From: Boothiomyces macroporosus
Lineage: Eukaryota; Chytridiomycota; Chytridiomycetes; Rhizophydiales; Terramycetaceae
DNA: 64,000 bases
Direction: 5' to 3'
Assembly: GCA_027604185.1 (NCBI GenBank)
Contig: JADGKB010000078.1
Coordinates: forward strand, 1-64,000
A program made the translations under genes and the position numbers. This document shows, one piece after another, positions 39,200 through 50,898 of the stretch. Every line of letters starts with the position of its first letter. Within the stretch, counting starts at the first letter, position 1. The notes below the pieces were generated by a model. It did not search any database. It was not told the origin of the DNA and saw only the letters and a program-made list of their open reading frames with translations.

Positions 39200-40487
39200 T
39201 TATTTTGATGGATGAACTGCTTTTGCGAAACCGATTCTTGGTGAATCAAAACTCTTGTCGTAGATGGAGTAGAATGCTCGCAAGAAAATATCACCGAAAA
39301 GAGCAAAGTTGTTTCCTTTGTGGTCTTTCTGCCCAATAATCCCAGAAATACAATGGACGTTGCTGAGTTTAAACAAGTAGAAAGAAGATGGGAGGTTGAA
39401 GTCAAAGCCATCATGGTGGAACGTAACATCTGGATAGCTAGCAGTACAGTTCAGATCATAGTAGCCAGTCTTTGGATTAAACGCACCACCAATTGCGGTA
39501 TTAATTGCACGCGCGATATCGTATCCAAGAATAATCAATGTAGTTCCCTAATTTAAATAAATCTTACAGTATCAGCGATTGAAGTGTTGAACTGCCCAGA
39601 AGCTAGACTTTGATTTACAATTGGAACTGTTCCATTGACAGATACTGTCCACTCGTTTAAATCGAATAACCACCAGAACAGAGTTGGTGGAGTTGGTGGA
39701 TCTGTTTGACGGAACCCAAGTTTAGTAATATCAACGCTTAGTACGTCAACCCAATGAATATCACCAGTAAATTTAGTTTCATCAAACCCGCCAAAAGTTA
39801 CTTGGCCGCTGTCGCCATCATCATAGTTGGACAAGTAGAAACTAAACATTCTTTGATATTCAGGAAAGTCCAGTTGATCGAAAAAGTTTGCATTGTTTTC
39901 GGGAGCGAATGGAGGTCTAGCAGTGGTGTTCAGTTTGTAAGAGATTTCTGATAACCCGTTGAATGCTAATCCAATTAACCCGTTGGTGCTTTTCATTCCG
40001 TAAGCATTGGATGCAACACCGATTGGGAGCATTGCTGTTTCGTTGGCAACGGTAACGGGAGCTCTGTAAATATCAGCAGTGACATTTCCACTACCATAGT
40101 AAACACGAAAGCTTTGGGCAGGAACTACTTGAGTAATACTAGTGTCATTCAAGTTAATTTTTGGATGACTGCACGAGCCATCAACAGAAGTACAGTTGGA
40201 GCCAAATACCCACATATCCGCTGAGCCAGTCTAAATTAGAACAATTTTACATCCAAATCTAATTCAAGGTGTTGGCCATCTCCAACGTATACTGGGCAGC
40301 TGTATAATACTATTTCATTCTTTAGCGGAGCTGTTGCTGGATCAACAATGAATTTGCTGTTCATTGCTTTTGCTCTTGCCATGGACGATGACACCGTGGA
40401 CTTTGCATTTCGTTGAATTGGAAGGACAATTGGCTCTCTTGCACTGACAAGACTAATGCTGGCTGCAATCAACAATTCAGCTTTCAT
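39200..40487 (-). CDS. Pepsin-type aspartic protease (A1 family)
   Basis: Exons 40487-40251, 40230-39568 and 39547-39200 (two 20-nt introns) give 415 aa. It has a signal peptide (MKAELLIAASISLVSA) and a short propeptide with basic residues. The first catalytic motif DTGS is at residues 79-82, the flap region YYGSGN follows, and the conserved FGGFDETKFTGDIHWVDV is in the middle. The second catalytic motif DTGT is at 299-302, with GDIFLRAFYSIYD near the end. Both catalytic motifs are split by an intron. It is most likely vacuolar or secreted; no GPI tail is seen. Convergent with the acyltransferase gene, 20 bp between stops. Confidence 0.93.
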
Positions 40488-40599
40488 TTTGGGAAAGTAT
40501 TAAAATGGAGTGTCTTTCCCCTTTTGGAATTTAGTACAACGTCACCGTTTGTTTCCATATGGTTTCCTTGTTTTGTCACTAGTATCTATGAATGGTTGT

Positions 40600-41978
40600 T
40601 TATTTTAAAACATAGAGGTCGACTTTGGGTAGTTGGAAGAGCAACCCAACATCCAAATCATTTTGCAGAATCAAATCGCGGCCGGCTTCATCCTTGTAAA
40701 TTATTTCAGAAAGGTCCTTTGCATAGTAATCTACAGACCTCCACAAAGTACAAAATGAAATTCGTGAAGATACTGTCCAGTCGTATCTCTGGCCGCCATC
40801 GAAAAGAGAAATTCCGACTTTGCTATTCTCTTTAAATTCCTCGATGATATCCAGCAGCGCATCAGAATAATCTACAGTTTCGATTTTCCTTTCAATGTTT
40901 ACTTCCGATCCTCTTGGAATAAAGAACGTGTCCATTTCAAGAGAATCCACGAGTTCATCTGACAAGGAGAGAAGCTGGTCCAAGTAAAATGTCAAATAGC
41001 TCTTTCTCTTGTGTGCTTGAGCGAGAGTCATTCTTTCTGGTTTAGGCAAGAAAGGAATCACTCTTTGTGCACTGGAATATCCTGCTTCCATTTCAAACTT
41101 GTTTAGGAGTGCTAGCTGCAAGTTCAAAAAATCATCGGTTGTTCTGTATAATTTCCTGCATGTGCCATTGATGAATGCCAGTTGGACAGTGTATACCCAA
41201 ACAGAGTTGATCAATTGACAATCTAGCACTTCGATAGATGCCATACATGTCTTCAAACTGATTCTTTGATTGGGAATGACTGGAAGTGCTCTAGGATTGT
41301 TGATAAATAAAGAATTATGAGAATCTGGTTGATTGTATGAGGGTGAAGTAGAAACACTGCTCTTTGGAGTTTTAGGTTCCACAAAGCTTCTGGTTGTGTT
41401 TGGGCTTTTCAATTGGAAATCCTGTGGTGAATTGGTTCTGGGTGATAGCGGATATGCTGTCTCTGAAATCTTTGGAGTCGTAGGCTCAGGAGTATACCTA
41501 GAAGACATGAATGTTTGTCGTTGTTCAGAATAAGAAACCGAATCTATATCTCTAACCGACCCATATTCGGATTGCCTTGATTTATACTCTGCAGAATAAT
41601 CGGATCTTGAGTCGCCATTTCCAGGCGATGGATAAATACTCTCTGGCCGCTTCTGTTGCAAATTACTAAAATATGCCATCGGCACCAATCCTCTAGTCTT
41701 CTCCATCGGATTAATCACTTCATAATACCGGTCCTTGATTTCAATGACCTAATGTCAACATTGATTACATAAAAGAAATCGCCTTTGCTGAATGAAAGCT
41801 CTGACTTTGCAGCAGCATTGTAATCTGAAGTTGCTCTAATGATTTTCTTTGGTGCCATTTTGAATATAGCATCTGGGTGTGATGATTGTCTGGCTTTGAT
41901 TTTGTCATGGCTAGTGTTTATTGGACTGGGAGCTTTTCTGGGAATCTTTCTTCCATCCCTAGAGGCCACAGAGGTCAT
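40600..41978 (-). CDS. BEM1: Bem1-like polarity scaffold (SH3-PX-PB1)
   Basis: Exons 41978-41769 and 41748-40600 (20-nt intron) give 452 aa. Residues 44-100 form an SH3 domain (IIRATSDYNAAAKSELSFSKG, then GLVPMAYFSN). A Ser/Pro-rich linker follows with many SP/TP sites, then a PX domain (about 238-348; RRxY-like CRKLYRTTDDF and IPFLPKPE), then a PB1 domain to the C-terminus (GISLFDGGQRYDW, KDEAGRDLILQNDLDVG). Bem1 links Cdc42, its exchange factor Cdc24 (via PB1) and PAK kinase. Yeast Bem1 has two SH3 domains; only the one equivalent to the second is present here. This gene is a strong argument that the host is a fungus. Confidence 0.87.
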
Positions 41979-42307
41979 GTCTGTTATTCAAAAAGCCAGT
42001 TTTTATGGTGTTCTCGGTGTCCTTGTCCATCCATAAAAGGTTGATGTCAAATAGTTGTGTGAGGCTGCTTTGAAGCTTGAATATTCGATTACCTAAATTG
42101 GTGGAATAAAGAGGGGTAATGATCGGTTAATGGCTGTTCAGTTATCGATTATTTCATCAATTTCAGTTTGATATCGGGATCTGGGTTGCACAGAGTCCCT
42201 GTCGGAAAACACTGTGTTACCACGGACCAAAGAGAGTATCCACAACTAACAGTTTGAAGAGTAATGTAAACAGTTTATTGGAACTTGGTAAAAACACAAT
42301 GAAAGGT
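41979..42307. other. Intergenic region
   Basis: It lies between the Bem1-like start and the stop of the GT2 gene (both minus). It includes the small palindrome AACACTGTGTT near 42209-42219. I looked for an upstream exon carrying a second SH3 domain and saw none. Confidence 0.4.
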
Positions 42308-44333
42308 TTAAGCAGAATCGTCGACTTCGATAATCAGCGGTAATTGCTCTTCGGATACAAGACGTTCCATAGGAATGCTGTCCTTAACTTCCTTGCTCTT
42401 GGCTGATTTTATGGTAGAGTTGCGGTTCAAGTTACGTCTGATGGTCGACCTTCTGCGTGCTTTGTAATATATTTCTTCAATATAAATAGGATAGTTTAGT
42501 AATTGCTCTTCCCAGCAGGTATGCAAAGTCATTTGCTTGTTGAGATCAGCAGCTAGTTGAGCTCTTACGTCCGGCTTAAACCTGCAGAACCATACATAAT
42601 AAATAAGGGAATAGAACATGACGACGGGTTTGAGGATAAGGCCCATTGGCAGGTTGAACATAATAGGATACCACATGAGCATATCTGGTCTGAAGCATGT
42701 TTGCGCTCTAACGTATCTTGTTGAATACATCAGTAAACAAGTGCAAGCTAAACCCCAACCCACACCCATGATGGTAAAGTAAAAGGACATGAGCTTGTAT
42801 ATATCCACAAATACAAAGGACATGAGCATCCCAACAACCAAACTGGCATCTAACGTCAACAGAAATGTTACCCCTGAATAGTTCAATAATTCTGTAGATG
42901 CAAAAGAATCGAATGGCCCATTTTGCTTTTGACATCAATCCTCTTGGAGTAAAGATGATTATCAGATACTTGTAAAAGAACTGATAAGAAGCAGGATCCC
43001 AACTGCGAAGTCTACAGTTAGTTTCTGTCTACCTTTGGTTAAAGAAAGAGTGTTCGCCGCAAGAACAAGCTTCGGGTTTAATTTTTCGCTTAATTGAAGC
43101 AGGAACTAAATCATACCAATGGACAGGGCATGGTGGAACAGCTGTTCTAATCAAGCAGTCGGCAACAAACCCAATACGAGCAGATGTAGACAATCCAAGT
43201 TTTTCCGAATCGTTTGTATCGGATAATCTATTCAAGATACATCCCAGTTCAAGATCTTCGCCATTAAATGTGGTGCAGTGTCGTTCAAGAACTTTAAGCA
43301 GTGGCTGGATATGCCAAGTAGCAATTGCTCCAGACGCAAACAGCTGCCCTCCAAGTTTGTCAAGAATAGATCGCATAAAGTTTGCAGACAAGTATTCAAT
43401 ATCTTGGAATCCTGCACAGAAACAGTCATCCATGTTACTTGATGCTAAAGGATAAGCTAACGCAACTTTGGTAGGATCTTTGAATTGTTCGTCAATGGCT
43501 TTATAACTCCAGTTACTTGGAACAATCACATCGTCATCAATCATTGTAACGATTCTAGCTTTAGTTCTGCCAGCTTTGATTTCGTTGTTCAAGTAAAAGA
43601 TTGTAGCATACTGAGCTAGAGTTTTGTTGCCATATTTAGAGATATGAACAACATTAATTGGCTTGTCAGTTCGGTGGCCATAATATTCGTCAGAAAGTCT
43701 TTGTGTCAACCTGTCTGTATCCTCCTCCTCTTGCTTCTTTGATCCATTGTCGGCAATATAGATTTGATGAGGACGTACCAATTTCAACAATGCTAATAGT
43801 GTCGGTTCGATACCACCTGAAGAGTTGTGCGCGACAATCATGAATACGTGGGTCTCTGGGGCTGGTTCAACTGCATCCGGTAATGGGGGATTCCAGGAAA
43901 CAAAAATACATTGAACGACAGCCATTGCAACTTCAAACGACATTACCGAAAATATGTAGAGATACAGTTCAGTAGGAGGTCGCAAGAAAGAGTATGTTTT
44001 CCAATAGTGTGAAGCGTTCCACAACATTGGAATGAATATTGCGGGGTTCAGTCCTTGAAACCCATACTGATCAACTGACGCATACACCACTCCTCCAAGT
44101 ATAATGATTGAAACAAAACAAGAAGCGATAATCGTAGATACACGAGACTTTTGCGAGAATATCTTGTCATAGCTTGGAACATAATCGGCAATCATTGGAG
44201 AAATGAACCCTGCGTACAATCCCAACAAGAACAAAAACAGTAGGGAATAGCAGAGTAATATCGAGATTGCAGAAAACAAGAACTCGGCCCCAGGCGACAA
44301 ATTTGGTCCAGATTCAACATCCAACAGTCCCAT
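42308..44333 (-). CDS. Membrane GT2 glycosyltransferase (chitin/hyaluronan-synthase-like)
   Basis: Exons 44333-43033, 43011-42872 and 42849-42308 (introns 21 and 22 nt) give 660 aa. Several hydrophobic segments at the N-terminus (to about residue 145) precede the catalytic domain, and about four more follow it. Catalytic marks in order are FMIVAHNSSGG, YIADNGS, MIDDDVIVP (DDD), GEDLELG (acceptor ED) and QRLRSW, which corresponds to the QXXRW product-binding motif with one extra residue. QRLRSW is formed across an intron. Such enzymes polymerise wall or capsule polysaccharides from UDP-sugars at the plasma membrane; the substrate here cannot be told. A Lys/Arg/Ser-rich C-terminal tail could be phosphorylated. 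Confidence 0.85.
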
Positions 44334-44884
44334 AATGATGAATCAATTTAGTGAAATTTTTTTCTATTTAACCAATTTCTGTGGCACTGCAGCTAAATCA
44401 GTGTGTGGCTAACCAAAAAGCTTGTCAATCAAACCAGGGTCAGCTTCAAAAGAAAAGAAAAGAGGATACTAATTTCTTTGGTTTTCATCGCTTGTATTGC
44501 ATCCAAGGTTTTTTATTGTCTGTTTGAATATTGCGGTCAATCATCAAGTCGCTATATTTGAGAGGTCCCTTGAAAAAACAATTTCTCCAAGAAAAGCAGA
44601 ATGGTGATGTAGTAAACGTTTCCTCTAAATTGAAATACTCATTTGAAATTGCGAGAAATTGATTTGCCAATTGTTTATAAAGAATTCGGTTATCGGATTA
44701 ATCTGGAAGAACCGGCCTTCCCGGTAATTAAAAGGCTAGCGAGAATCAAAGTATATTTGCTGATAACCAACTTTAATCATTACAATTCGTCTATTGTGCT
44801 CTCCCGACAGTGGCTTCAAAGATTGAATGTGGTGACCATGTGGCTCAAGATGAAATCAAAAATAATTGCATCATACAGGTACAT
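44334..44884. other. Intergenic region
   Basis: Promoter of the GT2 gene on the minus strand and 3' flank of the next minus gene. The 90-codon frame at 44643-44915 starts without an ATG and shows no domain. Nothing else seen. Confidence 0.4.
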
Positions 44885-45919
44885 TTATTCGAATTGCAGT
44901 ACAAATAACTTTTGAATAATCAGCGCAACAGATTCCCGAGTCAGTCCAGCAACCACGTTCCCTAATCCAATCAGGTACTCTTCCAGCTTTTGCTTTAGTA
45001 AAATCACATTTGAGCTGTTCCTGTGTTCTTTAGTAAAGTCATTCAAGTAGCCTTGGATAGTATTTATAGTCATTGGGACTATAATTGTTACTATGATGTG
45101 AGGAAGAGCTTCTATTACAAAATTGCAAATATTCCTTTGAGTTTCAGCAGAGATTTGCAAATAGGACAGAGTGCCAATTGCTAAAGAGCCTGTAGTCAAA
45201 GTGGTCGCGGTTGAAGTTGTAGAGAGAGCAGTGGTAGTAGAAATAGCGGTAGCTTCCACAGCACCAGCACCAATTAATGCAGTAGTGGTCGATGCAGTAG
45301 TTGCGAATAACGGAGCCATATACAACCCAATACCAATTCCAGCGGTTAAAGAGCATACAGGCACTACATATCGGTAATTGAATTCCTCGGTAGACAAACC
45401 ATGACCAACTGTAATCATTTCAAATAGCAGTTGATGCTTGGTAATCAGATAATCTTGCTTATTCTCTGCAGTCAAGAAATCGTATGACAACCCATCAGTT
45501 TGGAATTGATTTGAATACGACAGGAACGAAAGCGTATTTAAATGAAGGAATGCAACCAGAAATGAATGGTCTTTAGCGACCGAATATTCAATCCCGGAAT
45601 TCCACTGTGTATACTGTGAAGCAGAGAAATGCTTTCTTCCTAGAATAACAATTTTGAATTGTGTTTCTGCAGACCAATAAGGCTGCAGCGTCAGCTTGGA
45701 TTCATTTGGTTTATCTGCGGATTTAATTCCCAAGTATGGCTGGAAATAAGTGTCAAATCGAAGTCCAATCATCCCACTGTATTGTTTTACAATAAGGCGT
45801 TGATATGGATCCTTTGCTTTCCTCTCTTCTAACACCGTTGGGTCATTGTAACTTGTACTGGTTTGTGTAAAGAACTTGTCGCTGTTAAGAGGCTTGATAA
45901 TGAATCGAGATTCACTCAT
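44885..45919 (-). CDS. Uncharacterised protein with Ala/Thr/Ser-rich hydrophobic segment
   Basis: An intronless 344-aa frame from the Met at 45919 (MSESRFIIKPL); the longer frame upstream has no ATG. The N-terminal 180 residues are soluble-looking, aromatic and basic. Residues about 190-265 are hydrophobic and unusually rich in Ala, Thr and Ser (segments such as TTALIGAGAVEATAIS and STATTLTTGSLAIG), followed by another hydrophobic helix (EALPHIIVTIIVPMTI). It is probably membrane inserted. No signal peptide. I do not recognise the family. Confidence 0.55.
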   Translation of the reverse strand: MSESRFIIKPLNSDKFFTQTSTSYNDPTVLEERKAKDPYQRLIVKQYSGMIGLRFDTYFQPYLGIKSADKPNESKLTLQPYWSAETQFKIVILGRKHFSASQYTQWNSGIEYSVAKDHSFLVAFLHLNTLSFLSYSNQFQTDGLSYDFLTAENKQDYLITKHQLLFEMITVGHGLSTEEFNYRYVVPVCSLTAGIGIGLYMAPLFATTASTTTALIGAGAVEATAISTTTALSTTSTATTLTTGSLAIGTLSYLQISAETQRNICNFVIEALPHIIVTIIVPMTINTIQGYLNDFTKEHRNSSNVILLKQKLEEYLIGLGNVVAGLTRESVALIIQKLFVLQFE

Positions 45920-46031
45920 GAGGAAAGTTTGATTTCGACTTGCGCCACACTTTGTTGTGGCTCTTGGTTTGATCAATCAAAAAACACAAGATGAATGGTT
46001 TCTTGCTAATTAAACTAAGAGATTGGTTTAT

Positions 46032-49000
46032 TCAAGGAAGCGGATTGTTGTTTGGAAGTTGGACTTTGACGATATCCAAGAATACCTGTTCCAAAGTCAT
46101 TCGACCAATCGTGAACTGCTTTAGATGGCTTTGGTTTTTGAGGTCAGTCAAGCGGCGGATGAGCTCACCAATCGAGGTATTGAACTGTGAAAAGTCTAGG
46201 ATCACATTTTCCCCAACTACAGCATCAACGGAAATTTGTGCTAATGGGTCATCACGGAATACGGTAGATCGTAGGAAATCTACAATATTTGGAACTGGGG
46301 ATGCTAAATGAAGAGTTGCTTTGTATCCTTTGACGTGGGCTTTGGTTAGTTCGTATTCGGTAGCACACACTCTGAGAACACCATCAGTCATAATCGCAAT
46401 TCTATCGCAACACGATGTTTCATTGATATAATGAGTGGTCATAATTGTTGTTCTCTTGATGTTCAACAATCTTACAGTGTTCCACAACTTTTGCCGAGCA
46501 AGAGGATCTAATCCTGTAGATGCTTCATCCAAAACTACAAGGGAGCGCGGCAACATAACTGCAATTGCTGAACTTACCTTTCTCTTTGTACCTCCACTTA
46601 GATTTCCACAGTTTACGTTCTTGAACATTTCAATGCCAAACGCATGGAGCAAGTTGTTGATGTAATGTTCTAGTTGGGTATCTGGAAGGCCATTCAGAGA
46701 GCAGAAAAGCTGCAAATGTTCAACAACAGTCATGTTTGGGATCAACAGGTCGTCAAACTGTGGGCAGAATCCAATATTTTTAATAACATTGAATTTTTCA
46801 GAGGCTACATGCTTATAATCCATATGAATAGAGCCTGTGGTCGGAAGAAGTTGTGCAGTGAGCATGCCCAGTGAAGTTGTTTTCCCGCATCCATTTGGCC
46901 CCAACATTGCAAACATTTCATTTTTCTCGATTTGTAAATTCAAATTGTTAACAGCTACTTTTTTCTTGAATCTTTTGGTTACAGAGTTGAATGAAACAAA
47001 CGAATCGGTAATTGGTGGAATTCTTTTGATAACCAAATGCCAAAGTTCAATTGCCAGTAAGATGATAACATACAACACCAAGTATGCAATTGTTACCGCA
47101 AGAAAAGATGCTGTAGATGGGACACTCGACTCTCCTACAGTGGAAACTGCCATAAACACTGCAAATGGTGCTGTAGTTGGAAGATAGAGGAAGAGGGTGA
47201 TGAAAATCCCATATTGATCACTGCCCCATTGCTTGATTGCTCCAACAATAACCACAACGATATAAATAAGAAACCCAAACATTCGAATTCCAGTTGAAAC
47301 ACCTCTAACCATTGTTCGTGGCAGCAGAGATCCAAGAATTGCTGAAAAAAATATAGGTTGAAGCAAATAAAAGAACACCACGGCAGGAGAAAAGTTGTAA
47401 ACAGATGGAGTAATAGCGGAAACGAGTATGTTGAACGGAAGCGAAATCAACAGAGAGCGAACCAAAGTAACAAACCAGTAGCTTTGCAAAGGAACTCCTG
47501 TAGAAAGCAGCAGAAACTTAATTCTTTCTCGTGAATCACAAATGTCGTCCGAAAGCGTAACTACAAAATCGGAAAAGATAGAGTAGACAAGTATGTGAAA
47601 TACAATCACAGCCCATGCTACCTTTGGGTCTCCATGAGTGATAGACACATATTCTAGTGCACTAGAGACACTCTTATCTGGGAAAATAGCATTCAATGAA
47701 AGAAGCGAGGCGCCTGCATATCCCCCGAATACCGTGGTTACAAAATCAGAGCCATTCTTGACGAGTCTTCCGATTGTAATTGAATCAGTCGTATTTAGCG
47801 GTACAAAAGAGGAGGGGCTTTTTGCAATCAAGTCGGAAATATCGGTTTCCAAAACAAACCCGTTCGGAACAAGTCTGTCCATTAGTGTGGAAAACGTAAG
47901 CTTGTCAAAAGTAGTGGTGTTGACAACAAAAACCTTGAAAATCACATATAGAGCAATCGTCATGATTAGAGTAAGAGACATGCGTAATATCACTGGAACT
48001 ATTGATGCGGTAAACCTCTTGAATTCGAATTTGAAAAAGAACATGGTCTTTGACCAAGTTGAAGGCTCTACAAATGAATCCATATCATCCAAAAGTAGCT
48101 TTTGTTGTTCCTTTGTAATAGTAATATCACTTTCATCCACCAATTCCTTATTCGTGAAAATTTCCTCCAACCCATTCTCCTGAACCGAAAACGAAGTAAT
48201 TGCATTGTTCAAATCCCGGTCCAATTCAAATTCAGTTAAAATTGCAAGATCTTTGGCCGATATTTTGAATTCATAAATCTGAGCATTAGATCTGACACAA
48301 ACGACATCAACCCCTTTCAATTTAAACCAATTTTCAAACAACTCTACCCTAACATCGGGTGATGATTTTTCGATGGACAATGTGTAGCCAGTATTATAAG
48401 TATTTTTCAAGAACTCTGAGGATCCGACGCAAACCACTTGCCCAAGTGTCAGCATAGCCTTTCGGTCACAAAGAATGTCAGCTTCATCCATAAAATGAGT
48501 GCACAACAAAATTGCTCGATCCTTCTTTTTGCGAATCAAAAAGTCCCAAATTACACGTCTAAAGTTAAGATGGGCTACCTGTTTTCTGGGTCAACTCCCG
48601 ATGACATTTCATCCAAGACAACTAATTCTGGGTCATTAATAAACGCTAGGGCAACCCCTAATTTTCTTTTCTGACCGCCAGAGAGTAGTTTAGAAGCCAT
48701 ATTTAGCATTGTATGAGGAATCTGCAGTCCTTCAACAATATCATTTATCTTGTTATTAACTTCGTTTGACGGAACACCATGCATCAACCCAAAAAAGAAC
48801 ATGTGCTCTTTAGGAGATAGCTCGTCAAATAGAATATCAACTTGTGAACATATTCCTGTTTTCTCGGAAATGTCATATCTCTTTTCTTTTGCATCCAACC
48901 CAAATACACTGACGTCTCCATCAGTTGCAGACAGTACACCACAAAGAATGTTAATCAAAGTGCTTTTTCCGGCACCATTGTATCCGAGCAGACCAAAAAT

Positions 49001-50441
49001 TTCGCCCTTTGAAAATTCCAGAGAAACTTCAGTTAGTGCTTTTGTGGATGCCCCATCGTATATTTTGGAGAGATTTAATATTTGAACTTTGTTGAGTGAA
49101 GTTTCATTCGTTGAAGGCCGTTTCTCAATTTTTGGGAGCAATCTTTCCCTTTCTGCAACTTGCGGTACCGTCTTTTTGAAAAACTGAGAAATAGGGTAAT
49201 GTAGCGGTCTAGTTTCGTCTTGACTAACTTCGAGCCAGTTCAAGTATATACCAATCAAGTAAAGCATAACGGTTACACAACACGAAGTAAATACCAACGT
49301 ATTCACTATGTTTAACAAGTAATTACCTGAAGGAGCAGTAAAAGGCACAGAAGTACTTGTAAATCCTCGACCAGTTGGCGAAAATCCAGAAATGTATGAA
49401 TAGGCACTTAGCGCAATTCTGGGGTTTATGCATAGCAAAATAATACCCCAAGCAGGAATGTTTTGAATCATTTGCGATCGCAATTGCGCAGAAACAACTC
49501 CAACTAATATGTAGATGGTATAAAGAAGGATTGCACTTCGAATATTTGGGGCTCTTTGGGCACATATCCAAGTAAAAGCAATGTACGAGTAACATGAATT
49601 GAATATCAAAAAGAACAGAGGGCCTGCAGCTGAGGGAGTTTTCCACATATCCAAGAACATGAACATGTTCCAACCGGCATAGATAGTCGAAATCAAAATT
49701 GGAAAGAAAAAGGTGCCAATATAATAAGAAGACCTTCTAATGCCTACGATTAACCTTGTTGATACCAGTCATGAACAGTCCAAACTTTAGTCCTTTGGTT
49801 CTCTCCTCAATCATATTTGTAACCATGATTGAAGACACAGCAAAGAAGAAAAAGTCAGAGAAAAGGTCTGCAGATGAAGTAAGCAAGTTCTTGAAATTGA
49901 TATCTATTGCTTCTTTCACTTGGAAGCCAGCACCTGTATCTTGTCCAAGGTAAGAGTCTAAAAGATACTTTGTGAATACAACAGAGTGCATATCTGGTTG
50001 AAAACCGCAATTCTGTGTGCTAATACATATCCATAAACTAGAAAAGCTTCCCGAGCCGGCATAGGTAAATGTATAGTCGTATTGTTCGTTAGCCGAATCA
50101 AACTTTGAGAACGACAGCAATAGACTGTCAGGCTTTGTTGACTTGATGTAATCGGTCCTATTTGTAGTAGCGATATTGTATTTGTCGATTGCCGGCTGTA
50201 ATTTTGACATTGCAGAAGCATCTAGAGTTGAAGTGTCCAGATACAGGGGGATTGGAGTAGTATCGTAAATGTTATTGAATTCTGTTACAGAAAACACCGC
50301 TGTCAAAGTCTTGAGCAAGATATAACTGAGAGAGCCGTAAATAAAGAGCAGAACCAGGACATATTTTGTCTTTCCCTTCACCAGCTGGCGGGTGAAATTC
50401 AACCGAATAATTGCGGCAGTTTGGGTGTAAAATGAAATCAT
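46032..50441 (-). CDS. ABCA-type full-size transporter, copy 1
   Basis: Exons 50441-49766, 49743-49327, 49305-48579 and 48558-46032 (introns 22, 21 and 20 nt) give 1,448 aa. The order is TM domain 1 with a large first extramembrane loop, NBD1 (Walker A GYNGAGKST near 474; signature LSGGQKRK; VVLDEMSSGVDP), TM domain 2, then NBD2 (GPNGCGKTT near 1164; LSGGTKRK; LDEASTGLDP; MTTHY switch His). The C-terminal extension is of the ABCA type. ABCA proteins move lipids across membranes. The 21-nt intron is stop-free and in frame; I call it spliced because the paralogue has a 20-nt intron at the same place. Tandem with the paralogue at 50899-55283. Confidence 0.93.
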
Positions 50442-50898
50442 GCTTCTTCGGCACTTGTCGATAAATGCTTTATAAACAAAGTTTTTGTTTTTAAGTTCAT
50501 TTGAGAGCCCGGCACTCGGTAAGCCACTTTGGGATTTGTTAACTGTGGATACACAGCAATTGGAACAGAGTAATTATTAACCGCAAAATATCATGGTGAG
50601 TTTATACTGGTTGGATATCAATTAGTGATATGTGAAAAGAAGTTCTAATTTGACTATTCGCGCTTCCCGAAGGCTATGTGGGATTCGAGTCATCACATAC
50701 CGTAGTATTAATATATGCGGTGCTCTTTGGGCTGAGTGAACAACTTAAAAGATATGTGATGCTTGCCAATGGAACATCTTGGTATAATATTGATCTGGTA
50801 AAGGAATTTAGAGCTCAATTTCAACTAGTTGGACAATCGTGTGTACGAAATTATTCGGCATTACCGAAATCAAAGAATCTAATTCTATCAATGATTTA
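50442..50898. other. Intergenic region between the two ABC genes
   Basis: It contains the promoter of ABC copy 1 with a TATA box at 50469-50474 and the 3' flank of ABC copy 2. A 98-codon plus frame (50678-50974) overlaps the ABC2 coding end and has no ATG start that I can support. Confidence 0.5.
50469..50474 (-). promoter_or_regulatory. TATA box of ABC copy 1
   Basis: TATAAA on the minus strand, about 28 nt before the ATG at 50441. With normal spacing the transcript would begin almost at the start codon, so the leader is very short. Confidence 0.45.

Noticed and set aside
44643..44915. 90-codon plus frame
   Set aside because: Starts without ATG and overlaps the end of a better-supported minus gene.
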